This document shows, one piece after another, positions 35,294 to 47,089 of a DNA stretch of 62,000 bases. Below the pieces are notes generated by a model that saw nothing but the letters and a program-made list of their open reading frames with translations, searched no databases and was not told where the DNA came from. Source of the stretch: Gnetum montanum (Eukaryota > Streptophyta > Gnetopsida > Gnetales > Gnetaceae); contig MNCI01012718.1 of NCBI GenBank assembly GCA_015680685.1, positions 1,115,883 through 1,177,882 of the forward strand, in the 5' to 3' direction. A program made the translations under genes and the position numbers. Numbering within the stretch: position 1 is the first letter of the stretch; every line of letters begins with the position of its first letter.

Positions 35294-35469
35294 CTACAAC
35301 TTGTACATCTAGTTCTTGCTTATAGGGATAATAGTAATACCTTTATCATCATCAGCCTTAGAAATTTTACAAACCTCTTTTTCAAATTCAACACAATACC
35401 CATTGCAACATAATTGCTCCACATCTAATAAATTCTTTGAAAGATCTAGGAAATAACATATTTGTTACC

Positions 35470-35661
35470 TTAAGTTGTTGTGAAGGAAAGTGATCCAATC
35501 CCAACAATGGTTAACTTGTTCCCATTACCTATAGTTACCTTTCCATCATATTTTTCCAAGCTTGAAAACAATTTCTTATTTTCTATCATGTGATTGCTAC
35601 ACCCACTATCAACATACCAAATGTTGTTGTTGCTAGCATTTGGTACCTTTGTGAAGATCAA
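35470..35661 (-). pseudogene. Copia protease
   Basis: WYVDSGCSNHMIENKKLF with the DSG active site, followed by IGNGNKLTIVGIGS. This is the standard Copia retropepsin-like segment. The Asp is kept. Confidence 0.85.
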
Positions 35662-35723
35662 GAGTTGACCTTCCTCTTTTATAGTGTAAAATAATTTCTC
35701 ACCTTTTTATTGATCTTCATGTT

Positions 35724-36600
35724 CTATAAGTTTTGCTTTGCCCTTCTTTTCATACTTCTTCCTTGACCAACATTCAAGAGTATTGTGGGTGTTGGTACCA
35801 CAGAAATCACAATGCTTACCTTCCTTTGATTGATTTGATCTTCCATGACCATGATTTCTAGATTTTCCGTGACCGTGTCCATGTCCTCTGAATGAGGATC
35901 CCCTTGAAAATCTTTGATGTTGATTTTGATTATGATTGGATGTCCTCTAAAATTGTGCTTGAAATACATTTGTTGTTGAAGCCTCACAATCAACAATTCT
36001 TTGCTCATATGTCCTTAATCTTTCCATGAGCTCAACCATGGTCATCTTATCAAGATCTCTTTCTTCTTCAATAGCCATGACAATAGGATCATATCATCAG
36101 GTTACACTTTGAAGGATCTTTTCAATAGCACACCTTTCCTCAAGTGTTTCTCTACAAGATTTAAGTCCATTTCGAACTTGTTGAAATTGGCTAATGTATT
36201 GATCAATATTCTCTGAATCTAGCATGTGCAAAGATTCAAAATCTTTACTTAATACTTGTAACTTGACAACATGAACTTTTAATGATCCCTTGTATGCAAT
36301 CTCTAGTGCATCCCATGCAACTTTGTTAGTTTGATGCATGACAATGTTAGGAAATATTGTCAAATCTAACCTAGATTGAATGATGAATAATACTTTTTCA
36401 TCTTTCTTATGAAGCTTCTTAAATTCATTCTTTTCATCTTCCTTTAAGGCTTGATATGTTGCTTGATCAACATCTTAGAATCCATTTTCAATAAGATCCC
36501 ACAGATCTTGTGAGATCAAAAATGCCTACATCTTGACTGCCTAATATTCATAATTCTCTCCATTGAATACAGGAACTTGGAGAGACATGGATCCATGGTT
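35724..36600 (-). pseudogene. Copia gag remnants
   Basis: 36,097-36,363 encodes AWDALEIAYKGSLKVHVVKL and ...NIDQYISQFQQVRNGLK, the UBN2-type gag domain. 35,724-36,008 covers the basic RNA-binding region; the CCHC knuckle is readable only in a shifted frame near 35,790. The gag start is near 36,600, next to the primer site. Confidence 0.75.
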
Positions 36601-36646
36601 TTGGTACATTCTAGAGAGATTTGTGGTCAAGAATCCAAGCTAACTT

Positions 36647-36659
36647 GGCTCTGATACCA
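36647..36659 (-). promoter_or_regulatory. Copia primer-binding site (initiator tRNA-Met)
   Basis: TGGTATCAGAGCC on the minus strand, two bases inside the 5' LTR. Thirteen bases match exactly. Confidence 0.93.
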
Positions 36660-36661
36660 AA

Positions 36662-37030
36662 TGAAAAGTCTAAAGGGCCCTGGATCTACGATCTAAGCTT
36701 AAAGGAAATAAAGAACTTTGTTAGAACAAACACACTCTTGTTAAACTTTCTTAAATTATGCTATGTCTCTCTTTTATTATGAATGAATATGTGTTGCTAC
36801 AATTATATAGGCCTTGATCTCCCAAGAATAGATTTGGAGAAATAAGCATGAATCTTGGAAATCATGGGGATGATCCTTATCATCTTATTTAAGGATCTTC
36901 TTAATATGAGATGACCTAAACATGAGATTGGATAAGAATTACATGAATAGGATCTCATCTTATTTAAAATAGATTAATGGATGAGATTTATCTAATTTTA
37001 TTGTGGAACATCTAGTCATCATATTCCACA
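36662..37030 (-). repeat. Copia 5' LTR
   Basis: 369 bp, mate of 31,291-31,636; runs TGAAAAGTC...TTCCACA on the plus strand. Confidence 0.9.
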
Positions 37031-37150
37031 ACTATTGCTGAGGATGATGCTAGTTATCTAGATTAGTTATATTATACAAGATCGTTGTAAAAAAATTAAT
37101 GATATATCCTTTAGAATCTATTGATTCATACACACCATAAACCATGAACA

Positions 37151-38660
37151 ATGTCTCTCTCACATGAAAGTGACTATGTGCTACATAGCAGACACATTCA
37201 TTGGAGAACTAACGAGATATATGATGAAGAAGATTGGAGTGATCAACCATATGCAAGGGTTTCTTATGATCATGACCACCTTGAAGACACTTAAAGACTA
37301 CATTCACCTAAGGTAGAAAATCTTGGATGAGATGACGTAGGTCCTAAACTAGGGGAGGCCTCAAGGCCTAAGACCTCCTCAAAAACTAGAAACAATAAGT
37401 TGAGGGACCCTAGGGAACACCATAGAAGCCATGGCAACTCTTCCAGTTCCTCATCTTCTTCTTTCCCATCAACATCTAGTTCTGACAAATATGAACATAG
37501 GTATAGAGATAGAGCTCCATTAAAGGATCAGACTAAAAACTAGAATCGAACCCATGGGAAGAGTTAAAGAGGTTACCATGAACATAGGAACTTCCCTCAC
37601 AATCTGTCTGTTGATGATGAATCCCTGTTGACCACTAAGAGCCTAATTCATATCACAAAGGTCGTTAAGATATCTCACATGCATCGCAAAAAGAGTCAAT
37701 TACCTAAGCTTGACATGAATAATATTTCGAAATTTGTAGGAGGCTATGATTCAAATCTACAACATCATTTACAAGACTTCCATGATGCCTGTGCTAACTA
37801 TAACATTGAAAGTGGATGGCAAAAGCTTAAGCTCTTTCCTAGGACACTAATTAATAGAGCCGAAGTGTGGAATAGATCATTGAGACCAAATTCAGTTCGA
37901 CAATGGTCTATAGTGCTAGGACTCTTCAATAAGAAATAGCAAACCTATGTAAGATTGTCCAACCTGAGGAGACAGATCCATGAGTGGAAACAAGAACAAC
38001 ATGAACCCTTGGACATGGCCTTAGATAGATATTATGCTTTATTGAATAGATGCCCAAGCCATGGTTTCTTTGAGGAAAGGCAACTTTTCCGCATCATAGA
38101 TGGGCTTCATAATGAAACAAGGATGACCCTTGGGATGTATGCCCCAAGGTAATTATACGAGCTCCAAGTCCATCAGATCAAAGAGCTAATAATATGCATG
38201 GAAAAATAAGAAGGAGAGATGTGCAAATGGAAGAATGTCAAGAAACAACAATGGGACCCAACTCTTTAATCGAAGGAGGTCCAAATTTATGGTAAGGAAA
38301 ATCAAATCACTCTCGATAAGGTGATTCCACAACAAACTTTGCCAACAGAGAAGTCTATTGATGATTTAGAAGAAAAATTCAATAGGATGTCTAAATGGAT
38401 AAATGAAAACATCACAACTCTTATTAAGATAGTCATGGAGAAGATTATGGAAAACACATCACATGAACACAATAAATAGAGGACACATAACCAAGAAATA
38501 GTTAGGAACACTTTTCGAAAGATAAGAGAAGGGGCTAACGAAAGTGAGGCTAAAGATTCCACCATAGACAAAGATGATGGATGCGACCTATGCATATATG
38601 ACCATCCAAAGGCCAATGCCTTGTATTGTTGCATCTACAGGAGTATTGGGTAGGTACCTT
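37151..38660 (+). pseudogene. E2 gag, decayed
   Basis: ATG at 37,151 opens SLSHESDYVLHS; after several stops a Ser-rich stretch (37,440-37,490) and a charged stretch lead to the gag core. 37,628-37,939 encodes LDMNNISKFVGGYDSNLQHH and WQKLKLFPRTL, and 37,955-38,152 (after a TAG) encodes LRRQIHEWKQ and RCPSHGFFEERQLFRIIDGL. The block CDLCIYDHPK near 38,585 matches CEVCYYDHPKG of E1. Unlike E1, it keeps the HLQDFHDACANYN segment. It is too broken to make a protein. Confidence 0.82.
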
Positions 38661-41206
38661 AAATCCAAAATTCGTGCAAAAGCACATGCCTGGGAGACTT
38701 CCACTTTCACAGGGTAATTTTGGATAGTCCCACAATTGATCATACCATCTTAGGGGGACTTGTTACTAGCCTCAACATGGTCCTTAACCGTAGTGGAAAC
38801 AACCATAGTCATGGGGGAGGCCACCACCACATCAGTCATATCCACCAAAAACACATGGCAATTATGTTCAGCACCTTGTTTCTCCAACTAGTTTTGCATC
38901 CTCCACTTCAAATCACCACTACCACTCTCCCAAGTACCACAAATACATGACATCTCTTGAAGGATCACCACTATGTGCCTCTTACCATCCAAGATATCCT
39001 TGATATTCTCATAATCCACCTCCTTCAATATCATTGCCAGTAATTCAAGAAGATCTAGCCCCACAATATCAACCAATGCGTGCCACTTGTGCTGTAAATG
39101 TGCAAAGACATGCTGACACTAGTGGGTCCCAACCGTAATGTCAAAAACGTCCCTGCTGGAGGAAAGGTCATAAGCTAAAGCAAACCACACATGAACCCAC
39201 TACATCATCTGAGCTAGCACAAGGCCAACTTGGTGCACCACCTTCCTTATCTAAACCAACGTCCTCCAACCATACACAAGGGCCATCATCTATCCATACT
39301 TCAATTCAAAATCCAACCAATGAATCTAAAATTCTAGGGAGCCAAACAAATCCATGCATACCATATCATGATCAAGGGTGCAATCATGGGCCAATCAGCC
39401 ATAATGTTCACACCCCTCATACCCTAACCCACCATACATTTAACAACCAAGTGTGTAACCAATGATTTTTCTATCCAGCCACTACACCACCAATAAACAT
39501 CTAATGGCTAGGGCATGAATGGTTACCAATGTTTCATACATGCATGGATCCCAAGTATCTACTTATTAATCCTTATCATGGCCAAATTTTTAGTCATGCG
39601 GATTATCCCCCATTCTAGTCTTTAGGATTCTTAAGTGTTTTTCATCTTCTTGTTTTACAATTTTTTATTTTACTCGTCATTTATTTTACATCTTCTTGTT
39701 TTCATGTTATTAATCTTTTCTAATTTTTGTTTTACACCATCGTTAGTACATTTGCTATTTCTTGAATATTTTACACCTTCTTTTATATTTTCTTTTATTT
39801 TGATGTGATTTTCTAACTTTTTGTTAATAAGTGCCAGGTACAACGGTAATGCATTGATTGATGGTAGTATGTACTATTTATATTATTTGATTATTGGTGT
39901 CTAGTTTCTGGCTTTGAATTTTGTTATGGATGATTAGGATATGGTTTTTTTTATGCAATAGGTAGTGAGTTCATGACATCCACCCATGCACAAACTCTAT
40001 GGTTTTTCTTGTTTTGGAAACATGCAGTCCTTTTTTCATTAATAAAACTTTAATAAATTTGTGAATTTGGTAGTTTTTGGAATTGAAGGATTCAAAGGTT
40101 TGAATAGGATATGGCTTCAAGGGGATTTGATATACTTTGTGTTTTTCTATTTGCCTAGGTGTATGTGGGTTTTCATGGATTTCTTATCATTCCATGTCGA
40201 CCAATAAAAGGAAGCTGAATAAGTCCTTGCATGGTGTGGTTATCAAAAAAAAATGATGAGGATTAAAAGCATAAACCTTAGATAAAATAAATGCATGTGT
40301 CTTTGCATGGGGTGGTTCCCATTTCAAAAACACAAAAAATGATGGGAATTCAAAGCACACCCCTTAGACAAAATAAATAGGCTACAAGCACTAGTTATGG
40401 GACTAGAAAGACATGTTTCCATGCTTGAAGGTCCCCTCTAACTAATGCCCTTCCTCACTTCCTACTTCTCTTTTCTTCTTTAATAAGGAACAATGGTTGT
40501 TCTATGGGATCACTCTTGTGTCTTAGGAGATGAACTGGCCTTAGAATGTCGATGCGAAGTCACTGAACATGGTTGGTTTTGGTCTGGACTAAGGATGGAT
40601 CTTATCAAGTCATTTAACCACAAAATCCACAAGGGACTTCATGTGACCTTAAATAGGGACCCCATTCCACTCTCTCTCATCCATCTATGCTTTCCATGTC
40701 TCACCTCATTGCCAGTTTCATGTTCTTGATTCAATGTCTTGGTTTGATGTGTCAGAATTCTTAGTTAGTTTCTTCCAAGATTTTGTACTTAACCTTCTGT
40801 AACCATTAATTATCTATAGAGCCCATAGGCTCTTTGGTTTGAAGTTATGTAAGGGCATAAAAGGCCTGTGCCTACTTTGGGGAGGACCCACTTGCATATC
40901 TTTTGGTTAGGTTAGTTAAGTTCTTTACCCTTAGGCACTCTTATAATCAAATATTTTTGTTTACCCCATCAATGGCATCCAATTTTGCACATCTTCATAA
41001 CATTTTTCAATGAGCTTTCCTTTTTATTGTTGTGAATTCTTACACCCTCTTCAAATATTTCCTTGTGTCAAAATTTTTCAAATTTAATGGACCGCTTATC
41101 TATTTGTGAATTTTAACCCTATTTGTTAGCCTTCCCGCTAACACTACTAAAGGAATCAATCTACCACAATCACAACCTAGTCAAGTGTAACCACTGAAGA
41201 AACAAG
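38661..41206 (+). other. E2 linker debris and 3' non-coding region
   Basis: 38,661-39,480 is Pro/His-rich and matches the E1 linker in style only. From about 39,600 landmarks shared with E1 and E3 resume (tttacaccttcttttatattt, gcatgcacaaactctatggttt-type, aaggcctgtgcctac, ggggaggacccactt). No RT, integrase or recognisable protease. Confidence 0.65.
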
Positions 41207-41266
41207 GTAGTTAACAGCTATGTGTCACACCTTACATACTAATTCATGATTCTGTTGTGATTGCAG
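41207..41266 (+). promoter_or_regulatory. Conserved intron-like segment (E2)
   Basis: 60 bp from ACAAG|GTAGTT to TGATTGCAG, the same length as in E1. The following ATG is lost (tggg). Confidence 0.5.
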
Positions 41267-41607
41267 TGGGAAGCATGTATTGGAAGTGGGACTAACTTTA
41301 CCAAGGATGATGTAGTAGCACCTTGTGATGAGGACTATTCATGATCATTAGATCTTCTATCTCTCTCTTCGGCTACCAAGAGGTGTTGGATGTTAGTTTT
41401 TTTTCCAGGGTGTTCACTTCTCTTATCATGAGCACCCAATTTTGTAAAGCTTGTAACTCCATACACTTGGTCACTCAGCATCTATCTATTCCACTTGAGT
41501 TAGTTTGTATGTCGGTCAATAATCTCATACCTATCAAATATTTTGTAAAAAACTTGTTCCTCATTTTGTTTAACTTGAGGATGAGTTTTCATTCAATTGT
41601 GGGGGTA

Positions 41608-42503
41608 TGACGAGTCATGATTTGTCTATCATGACATTTGAGCCTTGACATATGATGAATCACTATTTTCTATCTGCTCTGACATTGGGTATGTGACGTC
41701 AAGGCCATGATGTCATGTACACAACATTAAGGCCTAGATGCAACATCGAGTACCTGACATCAAGGTATGTACTCTAGCCTATAAATATAATGCCTAGGAT
41801 CCCATCTTGAGTTAGTTCTCAAGTTAATTTTTGGTCAAAGTAGTGAAGTTCTTGCCATTTATTTTCCTTAGAGTTAGAATATTTTCTAAGTGCCCACAGA
41901 AGGAGTCTAAGTGTGTACAATTCTTTTTTCGAACACTAATGTACCTTAGTGTAGTAGTGTGACGAGAATAAAATGAACTCTTTTGACAATCCTTACAGCA
42001 CTGAGATTAGATTACTATTTCCTTTAATGCACTTTACTTTCATGCTTTCTACTTATGCATTTGAATTAAGCAATTTATTTCCAATTATTAATGAACACAA
42101 GCACGACCACTTTGAGCATACATATAGTACTTGGTAACCCAACAACGCTTAACATTTGGTATCCCAACAATGCTATATGTGTTCAATATGTGTCCAGGAA
42201 AGTGGGGTGGTTACTTGTGTTAGGCTAGCTTAGACCTTATTTTACATTATTTATTAGTTTAATTAATTTATCTCTTTATCATCATCAGGAGTAGCGTAGA
42301 AATTAGACAACATCATATGCCTGACTTTGGACTAAACCATACATGACAAAGCTATCACTAGTCCAAGTGGGAAGATAGCAAACTATGATTAGAGCATAAT
42401 GATCTAGATACCACAACTAGTCCCATCTATGGAATTCAACCTAATCGTGTGTGAACACTTGTGATTGATATGGTTGAGCATAGGGGTACCTTGTCGCTCA
42501 TCA
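41608..42503 (+). repeat. E2 3' LTR
   Basis: 896 bp, starts TGACGAGTC directly after the polypurine tract attgtgggggta (41,596-41,607), ends GCTCATCA. It is visibly more diverged from its mate than the E1 pair, including one small duplication near 42,140. Confidence 0.9.
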
Positions 42504-42508
42504 GTAGT

Positions 42509-43310
42509 TGACGAGATCCTCCATGTATGATTAGGGAAATGGATGCTTGTTGAGGATGCTCTTAATCATATGGTATTCCAATGTAAGAGTCAAATTCAAT
42601 AATAATATATGATGGTAAATATGAAGGTTTATAGTAGGAACTATAAATTATTTTCTTAATGACTTCCAATGTGTCATTAACCTACTTCTGGCCACAAAAG
42701 TAAGAATAACCCTTGCATTTTCATAGATAAATACAACTCAATTTTATTATCCTTCTCCATCATAATAGAATTTGATAGCATTTGTGTTTCTATCTACTAT
42801 GCACCATGCAACTAGCTTCTACAATTTTAGCAATACCTTTTCATCATGCATATGCACCTTATCCTTTATATCAAAAAAATACAAAGAATTCTCAAATCCA
42901 TGTCACCCATCTAATGTCGATGGAAGATCCATTCTCAAGCTCAAAAAATCATAATCAACATCAATGAGTTTTCCTTCTCATATATTCATCAAAACTTCTC
43001 TAAATCTTTATTGTTGTGGATCATCTCCCCTTTATTGATACATAACATCCAAATTTACAAATTTTTTGAATGCGAATCATAAAATTTTTACATGGAGTTG
43101 AATTGATATGTATGATATAACATTTTTTATAGGTGGAAGTGTGAAAAATCTGAAATGAGTATTAGTGATCTACGACAAATTCTTTGATTGGTTATCTAGA
43201 AATATTTCCTTTAGTCATTTATCAATGTTGTTAAGCAAATTGCCACTTATAAAGCTCATTTCATCTATAATGATATACTTTATGTATTTATATTTATTTT
43301 GTAACAATGT
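42509..43310 (-). pseudogene. PIF1/Helitron-type helicase relic, central piece
   Basis: Minus strand from 43,310: LLQNKYKYIKYIIIDEMSFI (Walker B, DE) followed by NNIDK, then a stop. Further on LSLRMDLPSTLDG, VHMHDEKVLLKL, WCIVDRNTNAIKFYYDGEG and ENARVILTFVARSRLMT fit the PIF1 core between motifs III and V, where ARVMLTANL is usual. Several stops and frame changes occur. Both ends are cut by insertions: the left by E2, the right by E3; reading across either target duplication the frame continues. Confidence 0.78.
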
Positions 43311-44170
43311 TGATGAGTCACGTTTTCTTGGGTTCCATCGACACAACTACATGGACGTGGGATTTGATGCTTTGACGTGGCCTTATCGATGCAATGTTTA
43401 TTTTTGCCTATAAATGCATACTCACCCATTGTGTTTTGGACTTCTTTTGTCATAGTTATAGTGAAGCTCTTGCAATTTTGTCATTTAAAAGCTAGAATAT
43501 TTTTCTAAGTGCCCACAGTAGGAGTCAAAGAGTGTACAAATCTTTATTCAAGCATTATTGTACCTAAGCATGGTAGTATGTGCAACAATAAAATGAGCTT
43601 TTTGATAAACCTTGCAGGAGTTTGAAATAGATTAATTGTTTATTTATGCATTTAATGTTTTATGTAATTTCCTTTAATGTTTTAAGTCATTAATCTAAAT
43701 TAAGCTAGATTAAATAGTAGTTAATTAAGCACATAAGTACAATGTCTTTGAGCATACGCTTGGTGCTTGGTAATCCCAATAACACTTAATGTTTGGAAAC
43801 CCAGTAGCATTAAACGTGTTCAGGATGTGTACAGTAAGTCGGAATGGATGCTTATGTTAGGATTAGTTAGGTGTAGCTAATTAAATTAAATTAGCAATTT
43901 AATTATTTTATTTTATTAATTATTCTTTATCCTTAGGTAACTTAAAACACAAAACATAAAAATGATAAAAATCATATATGCCTCAGTTGCACTTAACCAT
44001 ACCTTTACATTTCACAAGTGTAATTGGAAAGATAACAATTGCACTTGTTAGTTCCACTTCCTAGAGACCAATGTACTTACAAAGCTATAAGTCCACGGAA
44101 TTTGACCAGATCGCGCATGAATGCTTAGTGATTCGTATGGCTGGGTGTAAGGTCTACTTGTCGCTTATCA
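43311..44170 (+). repeat. E3 5' LTR
   Basis: TGATGAG...CTTATCA, TATAAAT at 43,409-43,415, conserved agtgcccacagtaggagtc block from 43,508, AATAAA at 43,587-43,592. Confidence 0.9.
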
Positions 44171-44171
44171 T

Positions 44172-44190
44172 TGGCACCACTGCCAAGGAC
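44172..44190 (+). promoter_or_regulatory. E3 primer-binding site (decayed tRNA-Asp type)
   Basis: tggcaccactgccaaggac against the tRNA-Asp complement plus one base: 14 of 19 match and all five mismatches are transitions, four of them G to A. Confidence 0.75.
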
Positions 44191-44374
44191 TTGTAGTTTG
44201 ATACATGCACTATTTAGAACTTAGTAAATATTATTTAAGATTGTTAGAAGGAACCCTAAGGTCACAATCATTCAAAAAATTAATAATTACAATTATAATT
44301 TAAGCACACTAAATTTTTCTCTAATCCAAACACAACATAAACGAGATTAGCACCAAGAGAAGCGTCATGAAGCT

Positions 44375-45780
44375 ATGAAGGGGAAACAGTTCACCAACCC
44401 CTTATTCTTGCTAAACCAAAATGGCAATGAGGATCCTCCCTCTAGGGGTTTCCAACATGAAGATTCTCCATCCCTTGACATTGGTGATGGGGGATTGAAC
44501 CCAAATTTGTAGTCTACTATCAATAATCTGAATTTAGGCAAAAGTGGAAGTCAAGGTAGGGGCTCGGGCAAGCATCATGATGATAGGAAACTTGATGATT
44601 GTGGTCGTGATAAGAGAAGAGGTGGTGTTAATCTTCCTTCCTCTTCGCCCTCTTCATCTGCATCTTCCTACTTCTTCAAATCTCATTGAAATCATAGGGA
44701 ACATCATAGGCATCATCAAAATCATGATGATGATGAGCCATTGCTGGAAAATCAAAGCATGCTAAACATCGTAGAGGTAGTCAACATTTCAACTAGGTAT
44801 GTGAAAGATAGAAAAATCAATCAACTGGATATGAACAATATCCCTAGATTTGAAGGGGGATATAACTCAAATAGATAGACCCATCTTCAGGTCTTTCATG
44901 ATGCTTGTGCCTTGTAGAACATAGAAAACGATTGAAAAAAACTTAAGTTGTTCCCCAGGACACTCATAAAAAAAGTACAAAGTTGGTACTACTCCTTGGA
45001 TCCAAAATTAATTCATAGATAGAGTACGATGCTTGAGTTATTTAATGATAAATATTAGATGTACTCCAACGTGCCCAATTTGAGAAAGTAAGTCCAAGGC
45101 TAGCTACGAGGAACACATGAATCCTTGGACACATCCATGGGAAAGTATTATTCTCTTTTACGTAAATGTCCTGGCCATGGTTATTTCCAACGGGAGCAAC
45201 TTTGCCATATCATAGATGGGCTCTGATCCAAAATGAGAAGAACTCTTAGGGTATATGCCCAAGGGAGACTATCAGAAGTACGAGCCCATCATATTCAAAG
45301 GTTGATTAAGAAAGTTGCAAAAGAAGAAGATGAGTTAAGAAAATGGAAAAGTATGGAGGGGTATAATTGAGATCCTTCCATTAGAAAAAGGAAGGTTCGA
45401 TTCTGTGACAATGAGGGAAAAGCACCACTTGATGAGGTGGTGCAGCGAAAAACCTTGCAAATTTAAAAATTTGTGTCTGAAGTTTTGGCTAAGGTCAACA
45501 AAATGTGGGAATCTTTTAACAAAAAATTTCAAACTACTTTGAAAATTACAAAAGAATCCAAAGAACAAGGTAGTGATCATGATTTTAGGAGAAGGAAAGA
45601 AGCTAAATGTACCTATCAAAGAAGTAAGGGTAAGGTTGTGGTAGTAGAAGAGGTTGTGGAGTTAGAATTAGCTACTAATGGTAGGTGTGACATCTACCAA
45701 TGTGAACCCCCAAGGAATGTTGCCTTGTTGTGTTACACTTACAAGAATCTAGGATGTATGCTCTGAATCCTAGACTAGTA
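44375..45780 (+). pseudogene. E3 gag
   Basis: ATG at 44,375 opens KGKQFTNPLFLLNQNGNED. A His/Asp-rich block (near 44,700) precedes the gag core: LDMNNIPRFEGGYNSN, KKLKLFPRTLIKK, CPGHGYFQREQLCHIIDGL, and the CDIYQ / P..NVALLC knuckle-like block at about 45,690. Stops interrupt it at least ten times. It aligns along its length with E1 and E2 gag. Confidence 0.85.
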
Positions 45781-46381
45781 TGAAGGCAAGCACCCAGAAG
45801 GTTTCCTTATTCTCAAGGCAACCCAAGGTAGTTGCACCACCAACAACAAGCTTATTATCTATGTGGAACCCCACCATGACCATATAAGTAGTATCAGTAG
45901 TGGTAACACCTATAGTCATGGGGGATGCCACCATTGAGGCAGCAGTACCCTTATAGGTAAGCAAATCCATATGGGTACTATGTTCAACAACCAATGTCTC
46001 CACGTGACTCTTCTAGTCATGCTTCGTTTACAGAACTCATTCTCCATCTACTAGAGGGGAAACCTCATACCCCTATCATCCTTCTCATTGCCCAACACAT
46101 GCTCCTCTATCCTCAATGTAATTACCACCTATTCCATCCATGTAGGGTGAAATTCCTACATAGCCACAATAGTGTAATGCTACTAGGACCATTAACTTAC
46201 CACTAGCTCCTTAGCTGAGGGGTTCGAAACCTAGATCTCATAAAACATCATTCTTCCAAACCAATAGCCCTACTAAGCCCTCACCTACTTATGTAGCTAG
46301 TCGCCTTGTGTCTCCTTTATTCCTTGCATCCATTCCTTTGAGAGTCCTTCAAACCAAACACCTCCCAAGATCCACACAATC

Positions 46382-46831
46382 ATGTTAATGCATACTGTAT
46401 TTGAGTGGATTAAGACTAGTAACCTTCCTAGGAAAAGAGTTGATCCTAGAAGTCCTCTCATCTACTTGCAAATTGCTAGGAATAAGCCATGCAAGACTCT
46501 TCTTGATTCAGGTTCTAATGTCAACTTGATTTTCCATAAAATGTATAACACTTGGAACTTGCCTCCTCTCAAGAAGAGCAACAACCATTTAGAATTGACA
46601 AATCAATCCATCATTGTTCCCTTGGGACTAGTGGAGGACATTGTGACCACTATCTATGGGTGGTCATATCTTACCGATTTTCTAGTGATCAAAGTTGAAA
46701 ATTGCAAGGGAGACTTCCTAATCATTATGGGAAGGGCTTGGTTGAGTACTATTGATGCACGAATAGGCATCAGAGATCTTTCCCTAGAGATTTCTAAGGA
46801 AAATGCATTCAGAAAGTTCAAGAAGAAGTGA
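46382..46831 (+). pseudogene. E3 retropepsin-like protease
   Basis: A 149-codon open stretch with LLDSGSNVNL (catalytic Asp at residue 42), WNLPPLKKSN, ...VPLGLVEDIV and FLIIMGRAWLSTIDARIG near the C-terminus, the ILG-type flap and hydrophobic motif. It is the one protease in the window with its active-site Asp. Upstream and downstream frames are broken. Confidence 0.85.
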
Positions 46832-47089
46832 GTTCCATGCATCACATACAATGACACAGGGTTCAGTTGTGTGTAGAAACTCTGGTCTATTAAAAGCACA
46901 TCAATCAATGCATGCAGACAATGTGCAGATGAATTTGAAATCCAAAAGTGCATGTATGCAACAACCATAAAATAGGAGGGCACCCAGTGGCTAACAGCTG
47001 ATTCTGAGAGCATCACACTTTACATGGAACCTACTATGGTAAAGGCATGAATGAATTATAGCAAGTTCATAACCAACTCTTCAATAGTG

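Larger units (their letters stand above)
31291..37030 (-). mobile_element. Minus-strand Ty1/Copia element nested in E2
   Basis: LTRs at 31,291-31,636 (3' LTR, 346 bp) and 36,662-37,030 (5' LTR, 369 bp), both running TGAA(g/a)AGTC...TTCCACA on the plus strand. The imperfect target duplication ACTGT/ACTAT (31,286-31,290 and 37,031-37,035) differs at one base. The primer site at 36,647-36,659 is the exact initiator tRNA-Met complement (TGGTATCAGAGCC on the minus strand) and the polypurine tract (GGAGGGGCTT) is at 31,637-31,646. Coding order on the minus strand is gag, protease, integrase, RT, RNase H, which defines Copia. All domains are broken by stops or frameshifts. Confidence 0.94.
30411..42503 (+). 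mobile_element. E2: old Athila-like gag-only LTR element, interrupted by a Copia insertion
   Basis: LTRs 30,411-31,280 (870 bp) and 41,608-42,503 (896 bp) with a perfect 5-bp target duplication GTAGT (30,406-30,410 and 42,504-42,508). Removing the 5.74-kb Copia element (31,291-37,030) leaves about 6.35 kb, close to E1. The interior has a decayed gag (37,151-38,660) and then sequence matching the 3' non-coding regions of E1 and E3; no RT, RNase H or integrase could be found and protease is unrecognisable. The 3' ORF is also missing. It inserted into the helicase relic. Confidence 0.9.
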
